From assembly GCF_024623785.1 (NCBI RefSeq), contig NZ_JANKBZ010000001.1, forward strand, positions 868,001 to 932,000: a DNA stretch of 64,000 nt, given 5' to 3'. The position numbers and the translations under genes were made by a program. Of the stretch, positions 63,138 to 64,000 are shown one piece after another; the stretch's first letter is position 1, and every line of letters starts with the position of its first letter. Below the pieces are notes generated by a model. It did not search any database, had not been told where the DNA came from, and saw nothing but the letters and a program-made list of their open reading frames with translations. Origin of the DNA: Archangium lipolyticum. GTDB taxonomy: Bacteria; Myxococcota; Myxococcia; Myxococcales; Myxococcaceae.

Positions 63138-64000
63138 ACCCGCAGACTCCCACCAACTGGCTCCCCGGACTCATCGTGCTCGCGGTGGGCTTCGTCGCCG
63201 CGGCGCTCTTCCTCCTCACTCAGCGCCGCAAGGGCGGGACCGCGCAGGAGCCCGCGAGGGATGGAGCGCTCGAGGATCTGGATCGGCGCTACCAGTCGTT
63301 GATCGAGCAGCTCAAGGAGCTGGCGGCGGACAAGCACACGCTGGCGCCGGAGCGTTACGAGGCGGAGCGGACGCGGCTGGAGCAGGAGGCGGTGGCGGCG
63401 CTGCGCGCCAGGGACGAGCACCAGAAGAAGCAGGGCGCGAAGACGTCCGAGCCGCGGACGGCGCCGGTGTCCACGGGCTTCCTGTCGCCCCAGCTCAAGG
63501 GAGCGCTGTGGGGCGGAGGCATCGTGCTGTTCTTCGGGACGCTGGGCTACACGCTGGTGTCCGAGCAGCGCACGCGAGGCGAGGACGACGCGGCGACGGG
63601 CCGGGTGCCACCGGGGATGGGAGCGAACGCGCAGCAGCAGCAGCCGCAAGAGGACGCGGAGCTGACGCAGGCGTGGGAGCGGCTGAAGGAGAACCCCTCG
63701 GACCTGGAGGCGGCGGCGCTGCTGAGCCACGAGTTGATCCGCCGGCAGATGTACGAGGACGCGGAGAAGGTGACGCAGCGAGGGTTGGCGGTGGATCCGT
63801 TCAACGTGGAGCTGCGGGTGCACCAGGGGGTGCTGAGGGCGGTGCGAGGGGACGAAGCGGGAGCGGAGAAGGAGCTGCTGACGCTGGTGGACATGTACCC
63901 GGACGCGCAGGAGTCATTGCTCTTCCTGGGAGCGCTGGCGATGAAGCAGGGGAACAAGGAGAAGGCGCTGGAGTACTTCGAGCGCTTCGCGGTGGAGGTC
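63134..64000 (+). CDS. CcmI-like TPR protein (partial, runs off the window)
   Basis: 289 codons are visible from the ATG at 63134 and no stop occurs before the edge. It has an N-terminal membrane helix (WLPGLIVLAVGFVAAALFLL), a coiled-coil stretch (LDRRYQSLIEQLKELAADKHTLAPERYEAERTRLEQEA) and a second membrane helix (LWGGGIVLFFGTLGYTLV). Tetratricopeptide repeats follow (DLEAAALLSHELIRRQMYEDAEKVTQRGL). This is the layout of CcmI/NrfG-type apocytochrome chaperones. The remainder lies outside. Confidence 0.85.
   Translation, partial: MNPQTPTNWLPGLIVLAVGFVAAALFLLTQRRKGGTAQEPARDGALEDLDRRYQSLIEQLKELAADKHTLAPERYEAERTRLEQEAVAALRARDEHQKKQGAKTSEPRTAPVSTGFLSPQLKGALWGGGIVLFFGTLGYTLVSEQRTRGEDDAATGRVPPGMGANAQQQQPQEDAELTQAWERLKENPSDLEAAALLSHELIRRQMYEDAEKVTQRGLAVDPFNVELRVHQGVLRAVRGDEAGAEKELLTLVDMYPDAQESLLFLGALAMKQGNKEKALEYFERFAVEV

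Overview
The window reads as chromosome of a myxobacterium, most likely a Cystobacterineae member of the Archangium/Cystobacter/Melittangium type. The signs are very high GC with strong third-position GC bias, several Hanks-type Ser/Thr kinases including one with a PEGA domain, an FHA-sigma54 activator inside a kinase operon, many small lipoproteins of families known mainly from myxobacteria, and a SitA-like lipoprotein toxin of the kind exchanged between myxobacterial cells. No species call is possible from sequence reading alone.

Layout. 1-5.2 kb: 3' end of a PL11 rhamnogalacturonan lyase, a secreted repeat protein, then a leftward group with an Imm5-like immunity protein, a pesticin-type muramidase and a lipoprotein, then a VOC protein. 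5.2-13 kb: a signalling operon (kinase, FHA-sigma54 activator, TM kinase with PEGA, TPR-PEGA protein, Cys-rich lipoprotein) flanked by two lipoprotein genes that share a 119-bp upstream repeat. 13-26 kb: accessory metabolism, with an orphan TRAP binding protein, three LysR regulators, a DoxX protein, an S15-type hydrolase, Coq4 plus MarR, a GH88 hydrolase with an extra C-terminal domain, an isochorismatase-fold hydrolase and an alpha/beta hydrolase lipoprotein.

26.2-42.8 kb: one unidirectional, mostly overlapping run of 19 genes that matches the aryl polyene (ape) pathway in content and order: chain-length factor, acyltransferase, two ACPs, membrane protein, AMP ligase fused to a dehydratase, glycosyltransferase, second acyltransferase, thioesterase, LolA-like carrier, MMPL exporter, DUF3261 lipoprotein, two ketosynthases, dehydratase and ketoreductase. 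It also carries an MIO-type aromatic ammonia lyase and a flavoprotein with the halogenase motif WxWxIP. These suggest a self-made cinnamate-type starter and a possibly halogenated pigment anchored in the outer membrane.

42.9-47.2 kb: a LysR gene divergent from an operon of a truncated carboxymuconolactone decarboxylase, an aldo/keto reductase, an exported tandem ABM protein, an exported cupin and an exported cyclophilin-like protein. 47.3-51.2 kb: a 3.7-kb island between 88-bp direct repeats. The right repeat lies in an intact tRNA-Thr(CGT), the left one carries its 3' half. The cargo is an LRAT-type protein with a duplicated Gly-rich hydrophobic region and a SitA/SitI-like toxin-immunity pair; no integrase is visible.

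51.2-64 kb: housekeeping and signalling genes, with glutamate dehydrogenase, a PilZ protein, an HtrA protease, GrpE, a free-standing sigma-70 region 1.1-like protein, FtsH, a Nudix hydrolase, a kinase-like protein lacking the catalytic-loop Asn, an XRE regulator and the start of a cytochrome c maturation operon (ccmH and a CcmI-like TPR protein).
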